A stretch of 25,588 nt of DNA from JABHCC01 sp034658635 (GTDB lineage Bacteria; Bacteroidota; Bacteroidia; Bacteroidales; UBA12481). The position numbers and the translations under genes are program-made. Numbering within the stretch: the stretch's first letter is position 1; each line of letters opens with the position of its first letter. Positions 7,108 to 15,368 of the stretch are shown here, one piece after another. A model generated the notes under the pieces. The model was given only the letters and a program-made list of their open reading frames with translations. It did not search any database and was not told the DNA's origin. The DNA lies in contig JAYEFL010000367.1 of assembly GCA_034658635.1 (NCBI GenBank), positions 1 through 25,588 of the forward strand. The letters run 5' to 3'.

Positions 7108-8268
7108 CTATTGGTTGATATCATGGAAATTTTTTGGTTTTATGTCTGCAAAGATAAAGCTCTTAATCAATTTAAGTGTTTTCTCTGTTGCCCCTCCGTT
7201 ACCGTAGGGGTTTTTTATGTTTGATAGGCTTTTTTGAAATTTTCCTGAATATAGTTTTTTAAAGGCTTTTTTCAGGGATTCGAGGTCGGGATCTGTATGG
7301 ATAACCGAATGAGCTGAGATGCGGCCTTTTTGACGGGTGCCTATATTGATAGTTGGTGTTTTCATGCTGGGAGCTTCAATAATTCCACTGGAAGAGTTTC
7401 CCACTACTGCATCAACCTGCTTCATGAGCGACAGGTATCTTAATTGTCCTAATGAAGTAAACAGCTTTGAATTATCGGGGTGGTCCTCAACGTATTGCTG
7501 CAAGAGTTTAATCAGTTCTCGGTGCCCGGTATCAGCATTTGGCATTGTGAAAATGCTCATGCAGTCTTTTTGATCTGCAAGAAATGTCAACAAATTTTTA
7601 AAATGCAGTATTCCTTCTTTCGGGTCTAGAGTTTCCGGATGATAGGTCAGGAGCAAATTGTGAGGCTTAAATTTTATTCCCGGATTTTGTTGAAGCTCCT
7701 TTTTAGAAAGCAAGGATAGTTTCTTAATGCTGTCTTGTCCGAAACCACCCACATTAAATACTCTGGATGGATGCTCGCCCAGTTGGATTACTCTTTTCCG
7801 ATAGGTTTCAGCTGCTGTGAAGTGCCAATAGGCCATTTTTGAAACCGCATGCCTTATGGTATCATCAATAGCACCCATACTTAATTCTCCACCATGAATA
7901 TGAGCAAGAGGAATATTGGCGATCAGGGCTGCTGTGGCGGCTGCAAGTATTTCAAAACGATCTCCTAGAATAATAATCAAATCTGGGTTTAAAGATTTAA
8001 AGGATGTGGAAAAACCATCCAGAGCCACTGAGAGTGAATGCGTAATCCCGGTCGGACTATCATCCTTCAGTTCCATATTGAAGCTGCGATCGATGTGGAA
8101 TCCATCTTCTCTGATCTGATCAATGGTTGAGCCAAATTCTGCTGATAAATGCGTTCCGGTTACCACCATTTGTAACTGAAGATCAGTATCATCCTGAATC
8201 CCTTTCATTAGCCAGAACAGCAAACCATATTCAGCTCTGGTTGTTGTTATTATGCAGAGTTTTTTCAT
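7108..8268 (-). CDS. neuC: Hydrolysing nucleotide-sugar 2-epimerase (NeuC/LegG family)
   Basis: A 386-residue cytoplasmic enzyme that converts a UDP- or GDP-linked N-acetyl-hexosamine into the free manno-configured sugar used by the synthase. Its two Rossmann-like domains are recognisable: TTTRAEYG at 8-15, LGDRFEILAAA at 101-111, HIHGGE at 123-128, TYHPETLDP at 208-216, GNSSSGIIEAP at 290-300 and GTRQKGR at 310-316, all typical of the family; the usual length is about 370-390. NeuC acts on UDP-GlcNAc to give ManNAc; LegG acts on the GDP-linked 2,4-diacetamido-trideoxy sugar. Sequence alone does not separate them here, so the symbol names the family. The stop of the synthase gene lies 12 bases upstream, so the two are probably co-translated. 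The segment coding the conserved NPYGNGGA motif gives a hairpin-like DNA stretch near 7191-7216 that should not be read as a terminator. Confidence 0.92.
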   Translation of the reverse strand: MKKLCIITTTRAEYGLLFWLMKGIQDDTDLQLQMVVTGTHLSAEFGSTIDQIREDGFHIDRSFNMELKDDSPTGITHSLSVALDGFSTSFKSLNPDLIIILGDRFEILAAATAALIANIPLAHIHGGELSMGAIDDTIRHAVSKMAYWHFTAAETYRKRVIQLGEHPSRVFNVGGFGQDSIKKLSLLSKKELQQNPGIKFKPHNLLLTYHPETLDPKEGILHFKNLLTFLADQKDCMSIFTMPNADTGHRELIKLLQQYVEDHPDNSKLFTSLGQLRYLSLMKQVDAVVGNSSSGIIEAPSMKTPTINIGTRQKGRISAHSVIHTDPDLESLKKAFKKLYSGKFQKSLSNIKNPYGNGGATEKTLKLIKSFIFADIKPKNFHDINQ

Positions 8269-8280
8269 TTGGTCAGTTAG

Positions 8281-9279
8281 TCATATCAGTTGGTCTTTTT
8301 TATAGTTCTTTGGTGCAGGCTTCCCGATAAATTCATCCCATCTTAAAGGACTGATTCCGGAACCTGGACGTTTAACGCACAAATTTTCTGATGTAAAAAG
8401 GGCTCCTTTTTTGATAGGGATTGCTGCCACCAGACTTTTTCGGGCTGCTGGTATGTTCTCTATTTCGCTTGGTGAAGGTTCTTTCTTGCCGTTCCCTAGA
8501 GCTATTTCAATATTCCGTATGGCTTTTACCATTTGCCGGAGTTCATCCGGTTCAAGACTGGCTTTATGATCAGGGCCTTCCATGTTTTTGTCCAGGGTGA
8601 AATGCTTCTCGATTACTCTGGCTCCGAGTGCAGCAGCTGCTATCGGGACCTCAATGCCCGGTGTATGATCAGAATATCCTATTGTGAGCTGAAGGTCTTC
8701 TTTCATACTCAGCATAGCCCTCAGGTTTATTTCGGCAAAGGGTGCAGGATACTCTGTTGTAGCATGCAGTATGGTGAGATTTTCTTTGGGGAAATCGGTC
8801 GAAATAATTGTATTTACTGCATGCCTGATTTCATACATTTCAGCCATGCCGGTGCTCAGAATAATTGGCAATTTCTTTGATGCCATATGTCTCAGATAGG
8901 GAACATTAGTTAGATCTCCTGATCCAACTTTGTAGCGTTTTACACCTATTTCAGCGAGCAGATCAATGCTGTCATGATCAAAAGGAGTTGACATGAATTC
9001 CAGTCCCTTTTCCCGTGTATAATCACGTAAAACTATGTGATCTTCATAATTGAGTTCGAGTTTTTGAATCATTTCAAACTGAGAATCGCCTGCAATTGTT
9101 TTTTTCTGATAGCTGGCTTTTGGCGTATCGCGAGTAAGCAATTTGTTGGCCTTGAAGCTCTGAAATTTGACTGCATCCACTCCTGCCCATGCAGCTTTGT
9201 CGATTAATTGCCTGGCAAGCTCCAGACTCCCATTATGGTTTACACCAGCTTCAGCAATGATGAAAATGGATGGATTCAT
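8281..9279 (-). CDS. neuB: Nonulosonic acid synthase (NeuB/LegI family)
   Basis: A 332-residue enzyme that condenses phosphoenolpyruvate with a six-carbon amino sugar to make a nine-carbon nonulosonic acid. Residues 1-260 form the TIM-barrel domain: IIAEAGVNHNG at 7-17, VKFQSFKANKL, MSTPFD, KVGSGD, LSTGMA, HATTEYPAP, GYSDHTPG and VIEKHFTLDKNMEGPDHKAS. The last 60 residues are the antifreeze-like SAF domain (ARKSLVAAIPIKKG, LCVKRPGSGISP). The text around GPDHKASLEPDEL and CVKRPGSGISP seems to me closer to legionaminic acid synthases (LegI/NeuB2) than to Neu5Ac synthases, but that is from memory and is not decisive. The ATG overlaps the stop of the acyltransferase gene in an ATGA arrangement, implying translational coupling. 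Confidence 0.93.
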   Translation of the reverse strand: MNPSIFIIAEAGVNHNGSLELARQLIDKAAWAGVDAVKFQSFKANKLLTRDTPKASYQKKTIAGDSQFEMIQKLELNYEDHIVLRDYTREKGLEFMSTPFDHDSIDLLAEIGVKRYKVGSGDLTNVPYLRHMASKKLPIILSTGMAEMYEIRHAVNTIISTDFPKENLTILHATTEYPAPFAEINLRAMLSMKEDLQLTIGYSDHTPGIEVPIAAAALGARVIEKHFTLDKNMEGPDHKASLEPDELRQMVKAIRNIEIALGNGKKEPSPSEIENIPAARKSLVAAIPIKKGALFTSENLCVKRPGSGISPLRWDEFIGKPAPKNYKKDQLI

Positions 9280-9911
9280 CTGATTTTTCTCAATGGATTT
9301 CCAATGTATGTCCCTGATTTATCCAGAGATCTCAGAATTACAGAACCTGCTGCTATCAAGGTGTTTGCAGGAATAGAAATATTATTGGCCAGTACAGTTC
9401 GTGATCCGATAAAACAGCTTGACCCCACCTCACACTGACCGTTTAAGATGGCATAGGTGGAAATATGGCAGTGTGCCCCCACCAGACTTTCATGTTCAAT
9501 AAGAGCGCCTGTGTTCAGGATGCAGTTTTCACCGATAACTGCTTCGGTATTGACAAGAGCATTGTGCATGACAATAGTTCCATCTCCAATTTTTGCCAGC
9601 CTCGAAACCACGGCATGTGGAGAAATGATTACGGGGATGTTAACCCCAAGTTTATTCAGAAAGGCAAATAATTTTACCCTGAGGCCGGGTGATTGAATGT
9701 GACCAACGGTAATCAGGAAATTGTTGCACTTCTTTGTGAGCTCAGGCAGGTCGTCATCTGTTCCAATAACAGGGTATCCTGCCATGGTCTGACCAGCTTT
9801 TTCCGGCAAATCAGTGATCCCTATGATTTCATACTTATTCTCCTGTTCGATAACGTCAATGCAGGATTTGCAATGTCCGCCTCCGCCTAATAATATGATG
9901 GGTTCTTTCAA
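9276..9911 (-). CDS. neuD: NeuD/PglD-family sugar acetyltransferase
   Basis: A 211-residue left-handed beta-helix acyltransferase. Residues 1-85 form the small Rossmann-like PglD_N domain (IILLGGGGHCKSCIDVI, GYPVIGTDDDL). Residues 95-211 are hexapeptide repeats (AKIGDGTIVMHNALVNTEAVIG) with the catalytic His-Glu in ALIEHESLVG and the second His in CHISTYAILNG. Members acetylate a sugar amine (PglD, LegH) or the hydroxyls of sialic acid (NeuD); position beside the synthase gene supports a nonulosonic acid role, either LegH-like N-acetylation before condensation or O-acetylation afterwards. The only sensible start is TTG at 9911: a TAA lies six codons upstream and no ATG or GTG intervenes. TTG may keep expression low. 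The stop overlaps the synthase ATG. Confidence 0.88.
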   Translation of the reverse strand: MKEPIILLGGGGHCKSCIDVIEQENKYEIIGITDLPEKAGQTMAGYPVIGTDDDLPELTKKCNNFLITVGHIQSPGLRVKLFAFLNKLGVNIPVIISPHAVVSRLAKIGDGTIVMHNALVNTEAVIGENCILNTGALIEHESLVGAHCHISTYAILNGQCEVGSSCFIGSRTVLANNISIPANTLIAAGSVILRSLDKSGTYIGNPLRKIR

Positions 9912-9966
9912 GATGGCCTGGTTTACTTAGAACAAATATACAAACACGAAAAACTATCGCTATTAA

Positions 9967-11502
9967 TTAATCAGACTTATTTAAAAATTTCTTGATCCAC
10001 CTATTCATATCAGGAGATAATCCGAGAAGTCTGATGAGTATCAGATAACTGATTCCTATAGTGCCTGACCTGACCAGAATGTCAAGAATCAAACTAATTG
10101 TAGGATTATCAGGATTGTACAAGTCGGGCACTGCCAGGCTTATCGCATAGCTTATCATAGCTGCGAGAAGAATAAGCAGGTGCTTATATGAGTAGGGCTG
10201 CATTTTATACTTTGACCATAGAAAGCCAAATCTCATAATACAGTAGGCTAAAGCAGATATTGCACTGGCTAATGCTGCACCGGTAATTCCTAAAGCGGGA
10301 ATGAATATCATGTTTGAAAGAATAACCAAAGCACCGAAAACTCCAACAAAGATCGTTAGTACTTTGTAGAAATCGCTGGTACTTATGATGGCACCGCTCA
10401 CTCCTGCCGCCATAAGAAACAAATTAGATAAGCCAATAAACAATACAACATACTTCCCACTGGCATACTGTGAGCCGAGTATATGTATTACATTATCAAT
10501 ATTAGCCCAGAGACCAATCATAACCAGTGATCCGATTAATAGCTGATCGACTGTGCTTTTCGTGTAGACCTTTTTGATCAACAATAGATCTTTGTCTTTC
10601 CAGGCCTGGGCAACCACCACAGCTGAAATCTTAGATATTGCTCTGAGGGGGATTACTACCAGAGTTCCGTAGAAGAAAACCCTGCCGTAGGTTCCTACTT
10701 CAACAGTTCCCAGATAGTGCTGGATCATCAGTATATCAATCTTCTGAATAAGGATGTTGCTGAAAGATACAGCAACTCCAAACGCTGCAACGGAAAACAT
10801 GTTGATCTTCAGGTCTTTGGTAAGAATACCCCTGTTGATATGTAATACAAATTCACCATCCTTCATCAGACTGAAAAGAATCAGTAGTCCTGGCAAGGAA
10901 AGAGCAGCAATATACATGATAACAAACAGTGGGAAGTCAGCTGCAAAGACCAGGTAGGCGCCTATAGCGATAAGAATGTAAATACGTTGAAGTAATTCTT
11001 TATGCAAGAGGCCCTTAACTGACTTATACAGAACTGCATAATAAATGTCAATTACCAGAAAGAGTGCAGTAAAGACAGACAGCGGAATGATGAGATCAAT
11101 GAAGCGGGGAAGCAACGCACCTGTTTCGCTGGCATTACTGAGGATATATGGCCTGAGAATCAGATACAGTCCTGTAGAAAGAAGCAGCCCGAAGAACAGT
11201 ACGATGAATAGAATTCCGAGGTAGCCGTTATTATGATTCTTTTGATTTCTGAACCAGGGAAAGAGACGATTAGAAACATTGTTGATACCAAGAGTTGCCA
11301 GGGTAGCAAATATAAGCGACCAGGCATTAATAACATCTAAGACACCGTTTTGCTCCTGAGTAAGGTATTTTGGCAGTAAATAGCCAGCCGTGATAAATCC
11401 AATAATAACCCCTGAATAGGTTATAATGGTTCCCTGAAGTCCTTGTTTTTCAATGATACCCACAGACAGATCATTTTTATCAAAAGTAACATTTTCCAGC
11501 AT
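9967..11502 (-). CDS. Polysaccharide biosynthesis flippase (Wzx/MATE-like, MVF superfamily)
   Basis: A 511-residue integral membrane protein with about 12-14 predicted helices spread over the whole length (for example GTIITYSGVIIGFITAGYLL, GYLGILFIVLFFGLLLSTGLYLIL and LILLAAMISYAISLAV). The pattern of an N-terminal helix followed by LPKYLTQEQNGVLDV and SNRLFPWF, and a C-terminal domain with MIFIPALGITGAALASAISAL, is that of the polysaccharide biosynthesis / lipid II flippase superfamily. It probably moves an undecaprenyl-linked oligosaccharide across the inner membrane. It is the first gene of the leftward nonulosonic acid unit, 55 bases before the acyltransferase gene, so it likely exports the glycan that receives that sugar. 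No polymerase (Wzy) or ligase is visible in the window. It is divergent from ftsX with 55 bases between them. Confidence 0.9.
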   Translation of the reverse strand: MLENVTFDKNDLSVGIIEKQGLQGTIITYSGVIIGFITAGYLLPKYLTQEQNGVLDVINAWSLIFATLATLGINNVSNRLFPWFRNQKNHNNGYLGILFIVLFFGLLLSTGLYLILRPYILSNASETGALLPRFIDLIIPLSVFTALFLVIDIYYAVLYKSVKGLLHKELLQRIYILIAIGAYLVFAADFPLFVIMYIAALSLPGLLILFSLMKDGEFVLHINRGILTKDLKINMFSVAAFGVAVSFSNILIQKIDILMIQHYLGTVEVGTYGRVFFYGTLVVIPLRAISKISAVVVAQAWKDKDLLLIKKVYTKSTVDQLLIGSLVMIGLWANIDNVIHILGSQYASGKYVVLFIGLSNLFLMAAGVSGAIISTSDFYKVLTIFVGVFGALVILSNMIFIPALGITGAALASAISALAYCIMRFGFLWSKYKMQPYSYKHLLILLAAMISYAISLAVPDLYNPDNPTISLILDILVRSGTIGISYLILIRLLGLSPDMNRWIKKFLNKSD

Positions 11503-11529
11503 GAATTAAGGCCAGAGTTCTTTTCTTTG

Positions 11530-11537
11530 TATCTTCG
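11530..11537 (+). promoter_or_regulatory. Possible -7 box for ftsX
   Basis: TATCTTCG matches TAnnTTTG at 7 of 8 positions and lies 20 bases upstream of the ftsX ATG in the 55-base divergent gap. No TTTG is present at the -33 distance. The leader would be very short. Weak support; nothing comparable is visible for the flippase on the other strand. Confidence 0.3.
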
Positions 11538-11557
11538 TCAGCAGAATAATTCCTAAA

Positions 11558-12439
11558 ATGGGAAGAAAAGAAAATACCAGAAATTCTCTCAGGAAGCTCA
11601 GGAGTTCCTATATGACAACCGTGGTTAGTACAGCCTTGGTTTTGTTTTTATTAGGACTGCTTGGCTTGCTCATTTTAAATGCTAAAAGTCTGGGTGATTA
11701 TGTGAAGGAGAACCTTGGTTTTTCAGTCATTCTGGCTGATGGTACTCGTGAGGCTGATATCATTCAGATTCAGAGATCGTTTGATGCTGCAGGCTTTGTG
11801 AAGGAGACAAATTACATAACACCGGAGCAGGCTGCCAGAGACTTGCAGGAAGAACTTGGTGAGAATTTTCTTGACTTTTTAGGGTTTAATCCATTGAAGC
11901 CGTCTATTGATATCAAGTTAGTGGCCAGCTATGCCAATCCTGACAGCATTGCTATGATTGAGCAGATCTTTCTGGAATATCCACAGGTTCAGGAAGTGTT
12001 TTATCAGGAATCTCTGGTTAATCTTGTGAATGAGAATGTTCGGAAGATTAGCGTGATTATGTTGATTTTTAGTGGGTTTTTATTCTTTATTTCTATAGCA
12101 TTGTTTAATAATACCATTCGCTTGTTGGTCTATAGTAAGAGGTTTATTATCAAAACGATGCAATTGGTTGGAGCTACGCGGTCTTACATATTAAGACCAT
12201 TTCTGATAAAAGGTATTACAAATGGTTTGGCTGGTGCTTTCATTGCTAGTTTGATGTTCCTGTCAGTGGTTTATGTGGCTCAGAAGCAGGCACCTGATCT
12301 GATTGTTTTCACAAGCAGAGAAATTGTAGGTAGTATGATGCTTTTTATTTTTTTAATGGGAGCCCTTATGGCTTGGCTTTCAACTTGGTTTGCGGTAAGC
12401 AAGTATTTGCGCTCTGATCAGGATGCTTTGTATTATTAA
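11558..12439 (+). CDS. ftsX: Cell division protein FtsX
   Basis: A 293-residue inner-membrane permease-like subunit of the FtsEX complex, which couples ATP hydrolysis by FtsE to activation of cell-wall hydrolases at the septum. The order of parts is as expected: a basic cytoplasmic N-terminus (MGRKENTRNSLRKLRSSYMT), helix 1 (TALVLFLLGLLGLLIL), a periplasmic domain at about 45-165 (LGFSVILADG, ITPEQAARDLQEELGENFL, QVQEVFYQ), helix 2 (ISVIMLIFSGFLFFISIALF), a cytoplasmic loop with RFIIKTMQLVGATRSYILRPFLIKG, then two more helices. The MQLVGAT...RPF loop is the FtsX signature. FtsE is not adjacent, which is common in Bacteroidota. It heads a rightward run with the DUF3098 gene, uppP, truB and queA. 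Confidence 0.95.
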   Translation: MGRKENTRNSLRKLRSSYMTTVVSTALVLFLLGLLGLLILNAKSLGDYVKENLGFSVILADGTREADIIQIQRSFDAAGFVKETNYITPEQAARDLQEELGENFLDFLGFNPLKPSIDIKLVASYANPDSIAMIEQIFLEYPQVQEVFYQESLVNLVNENVRKISVIMLIFSGFLFFISIALFNNTIRLLVYSKRFIIKTMQLVGATRSYILRPFLIKGITNGLAGAFIASLMFLSVVYVAQKQAPDLIVFTSREIVGSMMLFIFLMGALMAWLSTWFAVSKYLRSDQDALYY

Positions 12440-12461
12440 TGTGAAATTTGATTTGTGAGAT

Positions 12462-12725
12462 ATGGCTAAAAAAAGTTCTAAAGAATCCAATGAGTCCGGG
12501 ATCGGATTTGCATTCGGACCTCAAAATTACCGTTTGTTATTGATAGGCCTGGTAGTTATCGCGATTGGCTTTATTTTGATGGCAGGTGGAAAGAGTGACG
12601 ATCCCAATGTATTTAACCCTGAAATTTTCAGCTGGCGAAGAATAACTCTTGCCCCCCTTGTGGTTCTGGCCGGATTTGTAATTGAGGGTATTGCCATTAT
12701 GAAGAAACCCAAGGTAAATAAATAA
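12462..12725 (+). CDS. DUF3098 small membrane protein
   Basis: An 87-residue protein with a polar N-terminus (AKKSSKESNESG), the conserved FAFGPQNYRLLLIGLVVIAIGFILM segment forming helix 1, a short loop with GGKSDDPNVFNPEIFSWRRI, and helix 2 (TLAPLVVLAGFVIEGIAIM) followed by a Lys-rich tail. This is the DUF3098 family, found almost only in Bacteroidota and usually between ftsX and uppP, as here. The function is unknown; the conserved position between a division gene and an undecaprenyl-phosphate recycling gene suggests an envelope-assembly role. It starts 22 bases after ftsX and ends 11 bases before uppP. Confidence 0.92.
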   Translation: MAKKSSKESNESGIGFAFGPQNYRLLLIGLVVIAIGFILMAGGKSDDPNVFNPEIFSWRRITLAPLVVLAGFVIEGIAIMKKPKVNK

Positions 12726-12736
12726 GTAAGACAGGT

Positions 12737-13537
12737 ATGGATTGGCTGGAAGCACTTATTCTAGGGATTATTCAGGGGTTTACCGAGTTTTTGCCTGTCT
12801 CTAGCTCCGGGCATCTTGAGCTCGGGAAGGCCTTGCTTAACATTGAAGCTCAGGAAGATATAACTTTTACCGTTGTGGTTCACGGGGCAACAGTTCTGTC
12901 CACTCTTGTCGTTTTTTTTAAAGAAGTTTGGCGGCTTTTGAAAGGTAGCTTACAGTTTAAATGGAACCCTGAAACACAATACGTGGCTAAAATTGTTGTG
13001 TCTATGATTCCGGTTGTAATTGTTGGTTTGTTGCTTGAGGATTATATTGAGAGCTTTTTTGGCGGCAAGATTCAATTTGTAGGGATTATGCTAATCATTA
13101 CCTCTGTTCTCCTTAGCATGACTTATTTCCTCAGGAATAGAATCATGGAGAAGAAATTTGGATATGGATCTGCATTTATAATGGGGATTGCCCAGGCCTT
13201 TGCAGTTTTGCCGGGGATATCCAGATCAGGGGCTACCATCGCCACAGGACTTCTTATGGGAAATAATAAGAAGGACATTGCGCAATTTTCTTTTCTGATG
13301 GTGCTTGTTCCCATTATTGCTGCAAATATTAAATCTTTGATTGGTTTTGAAGGAAGCGAAATGAGTACTGCTGTTGGTAGTATTCCACTTCTAATAGGTT
13401 TTCTGGCTGCTTTTTTATCCGGGTGGCTGGCGTGCTCATGGATGGTCAATCTGGTTAAGAAAGGCAAGCTGATCTGGTTTGCTGTTTACTGTTTTGTTAT
13501 TGGCTCTATAGCCATTATGACTGGTTTTATTGCATAA
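12737..13537 (+). CDS. uppP: Undecaprenyl-diphosphatase UppP (BacA)
   Basis: A 266-residue polytopic membrane enzyme that dephosphorylates undecaprenyl diphosphate, recycling the lipid carrier for peptidoglycan and surface glycans; it also gives bacitracin resistance. Both catalytic motifs are intact: QGFTEFLPVSSSGH at residues 13-26 (Gln13, Glu17, His26) and LPGISRSGAT at 158-167 with Arg163. The length is typical. AGG precedes the ATG at 12737. The stop at 13535-13537 is one base before the truB ATG. The carrier it supplies would also serve the flippase-dependent glycan pathway encoded to the left. Confidence 0.97.
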   Translation: MDWLEALILGIIQGFTEFLPVSSSGHLELGKALLNIEAQEDITFTVVVHGATVLSTLVVFFKEVWRLLKGSLQFKWNPETQYVAKIVVSMIPVVIVGLLLEDYIESFFGGKIQFVGIMLIITSVLLSMTYFLRNRIMEKKFGYGSAFIMGIAQAFAVLPGISRSGATIATGLLMGNNKKDIAQFSFLMVLVPIIAANIKSLIGFEGSEMSTAVGSIPLLIGFLAAFLSGWLACSWMVNLVKKGKLIWFAVYCFVIGSIAIMTGFIA

Positions 13538-13538
13538 T

Positions 13539-14249
13539 ATGTCTGAGCAAAATTCTGTTAGTCCGGAAGCTCAAAAATGGCTTGACGGACAGGTGATCTT
13601 TTTGAACAAGCCTATTGGCTGGACTTCCTTCGATCTGGTTAGAAAGGTTAGGTATGGAATTCGGAATAATTTTGGCCTGAAGAAAATAAAAGTTGGACAC
13701 GCAGGCACTTTGGATCCTCTTGCTACCGGTATGATGGTGATTTGTACAGGTAAGTCAACGAAAACTCTGGTGGATTACCAGGATTTAAGCAAAGAGTATA
13801 TAGCAGGCATTCGCTTTGGTGCAACTACTCCATCTTTTGACTTGGAAACAGAGCCTGATGCAAGTTTCCCAATTGAACAGATTACCAAAGAATCATTAGA
13901 ACTTGTTCTTTCTGAAATGATTGGTGCACAAATGCAGGTGCCTCCCTTATTTTCTGCAAAGAAGATTGGAGGCAGACGAGCATATGACATCGCCAGGGAA
14001 GGGAATACTGTAAAAATCAATCCCAATTCGATAGAGTTTTATTCTATTGACCTGCTTAGTTTTGAGTTGCCAGACATCGAAATCCGTGTTTCCTGCAGCA
14101 AAGGAACCTACATTCGTTCTCTTGCCAGAGACCTGGGATTAGCTCTGGATTCAGGAGCCCATCTTATTTCTCTATCACGTACCGCTATTGGTCCTCATAG
14201 GCTTGATAAAGCACTGAATATTGATGATTTAGATAATTATTTAAAATAA
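13539..14249 (+). CDS. truB: tRNA pseudouridine(55) synthase TruB
   Basis: A 236-residue cytoplasmic enzyme that isomerises U55 in the T-loop of tRNAs. LNKPIGWTSFDLVRKVR (around 22-38) and the catalytic motif KVGHAGTLDPLATG (51-64, nucleophile Asp59) are clear, followed by SKEYIAGIRFGATTPSFDLE, QVPPLFSAKKIGGRRAYDIAREG and SCSKGTYIRSLARDLG. I start at ATG 13539; an in-frame TTG nine bases upstream would overlap the uppP stop and is less likely. Length matches the short bacterial form without a PUA domain. Confidence 0.96.
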   Translation: MSEQNSVSPEAQKWLDGQVIFLNKPIGWTSFDLVRKVRYGIRNNFGLKKIKVGHAGTLDPLATGMMVICTGKSTKTLVDYQDLSKEYIAGIRFGATTPSFDLETEPDASFPIEQITKESLELVLSEMIGAQMQVPPLFSAKKIGGRRAYDIAREGNTVKINPNSIEFYSIDLLSFELPDIEIRVSCSKGTYIRSLARDLGLALDSGAHLISLSRTAIGPHRLDKALNIDDLDNYLK

Positions 14250-14309
14250 TTGCAACAAATCCAAAATTGCTGCGTATAACACACTTTACAAAAATCAAGA
14301 AGGTCTTAG

Positions 14310-15359
14310 ATGAAATTATCAAAGTTTAAGTACGATCTCCCCGAGAAATTAATTGCTTTGTACCCGGCTGCGCACCGTGATGAATCCAAATTAATGGTGC
14401 TGTGGAAAGATACCGGCAAAATCGAACACCATAAGTTCAAGGATATTCTTCAGTTTTATGATAACCAGGATGTTATGGTATATAACAATACCAAGGTTTT
14501 TCCTGCTCGTCTTAAAGGAAACAAAGAGAAAACCGATGCTGAAATCGAAGTATTTTTATTAAGAGAATTGAAGCAGGAGCAGAGATTATGGGATGTTTTG
14601 GTTGATCCGGCAAGAAAAATCCGAATTGGCAACAAACTGTATTTCGGCGATGATGATATGCTGGTTGCGGAGGTTATTGATAATACTACATCAAGAGGAA
14701 GAACTCTCAGATTCTTGTATGACGGCTCGTATGATGAGTTCAAAAAGACGCTTTATGAGTTAGGAGAGACCCCTCTTCCCAAGTTCATCAATCGTGAAGT
14801 GGTTCCGGAGGATAAAGAGCGATATCAGACTATTTATGCTAAGCATGAAGGCGCTGTTGCAGCACCAACTGCCGGAATGCATTTCAGTCGTGAGTTGATG
14901 AAGCGACTGGAGATTAAGGGTGTAGATTTTGCATATGTTACTTTGCATGTAGGATTAGGGAACTTTCGTTCGGTTGACGTGGAGGATTTGACTAAGCACA
15001 AGATGGATTCTGAAACGATTGAAATTCTTGAAGAAGCTACCAGAGTTGTGAATACAGCAAAAGAAAATGGCCATCGTGTTTGTGCAGTGGGCACAACAAC
15101 AATGCGTACTCTTGAGAGTTCTGTATCAACCCAGGGATTTCTTAAGCCATTTGAAGGATGGACAAATAAATTTATTTTTCCACCTTATGAATTTAGTGTT
15201 GCTGACTCTATGGTGAGCAATTTTCATTTGCCATTGACTACACTGATGATGATGGTTTCAGCCTTTGCAGGGTATAATCGTCTGATGGATGCATATAAGG
15301 TTGCTATAAAAGAAAAATATCGGTTTGGCACTTATGGTGATGCCATGCTTATCTTGTAA
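14310..15359 (+). CDS. queA: S-adenosylmethionine:tRNA ribosyltransferase-isomerase QueA
   Basis: A 349-residue enzyme that transfers and rearranges the ribosyl part of SAM onto preQ1 at the wobble position of queuosine tRNAs, making epoxyqueuosine. Recognised by FKYDLPEKLIALYPAAHRDESKLMV at the N-terminus, VYNNTKVFPARLKG, DPARKIRIGNKL, LPKFINREV, ERYQTIYAKHEGAVAAPTAGMHF and THLHVGLGNF-like YVTLHVGLGNFRSV, then FPPYEFSVADSMVSNFHLP. AAGAAGG is placed seven bases before the ATG, a rare good Shine-Dalgarno in this window. It is the last gene of the rightward block and ends nine bases from the convergent uracil-DNA glycosylase stop, with no obvious terminator hairpin between. Confidence 0.97.
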   Translation: MKLSKFKYDLPEKLIALYPAAHRDESKLMVLWKDTGKIEHHKFKDILQFYDNQDVMVYNNTKVFPARLKGNKEKTDAEIEVFLLRELKQEQRLWDVLVDPARKIRIGNKLYFGDDDMLVAEVIDNTTSRGRTLRFLYDGSYDEFKKTLYELGETPLPKFINREVVPEDKERYQTIYAKHEGAVAAPTAGMHFSRELMKRLEIKGVDFAYVTLHVGLGNFRSVDVEDLTKHKMDSETIEILEEATRVVNTAKENGHRVCAVGTTTMRTLESSVSTQGFLKPFEGWTNKFIFPPYEFSVADSMVSNFHLPLTTLMMMVSAFAGYNRLMDAYKVAIKEKYRFGTYGDAMLIL

Positions 15360-15368
15360 GTACAGGAG

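Noticed and set aside
7191..7216. CCCCT-loop-AGGGG followed by six T on the plus strand, looking like an intrinsic terminator
   Set aside because: It lies inside the NeuC-like coding region and encodes the conserved NPYGNGGA segment; no plus-strand transcript is expected there.
8533..8880. 115-residue Cys-rich plus-strand frame
   Set aside because: It is antisense to the conserved NeuB-like barrel; the cysteines come from reading the opposite strand of conserved codons.
15360..15368. Terminator between convergent queA and the uracil-DNA glycosylase gene
   Set aside because: Only nine bases separate the stops and I see no GC-rich hairpin with a T-run on either strand.
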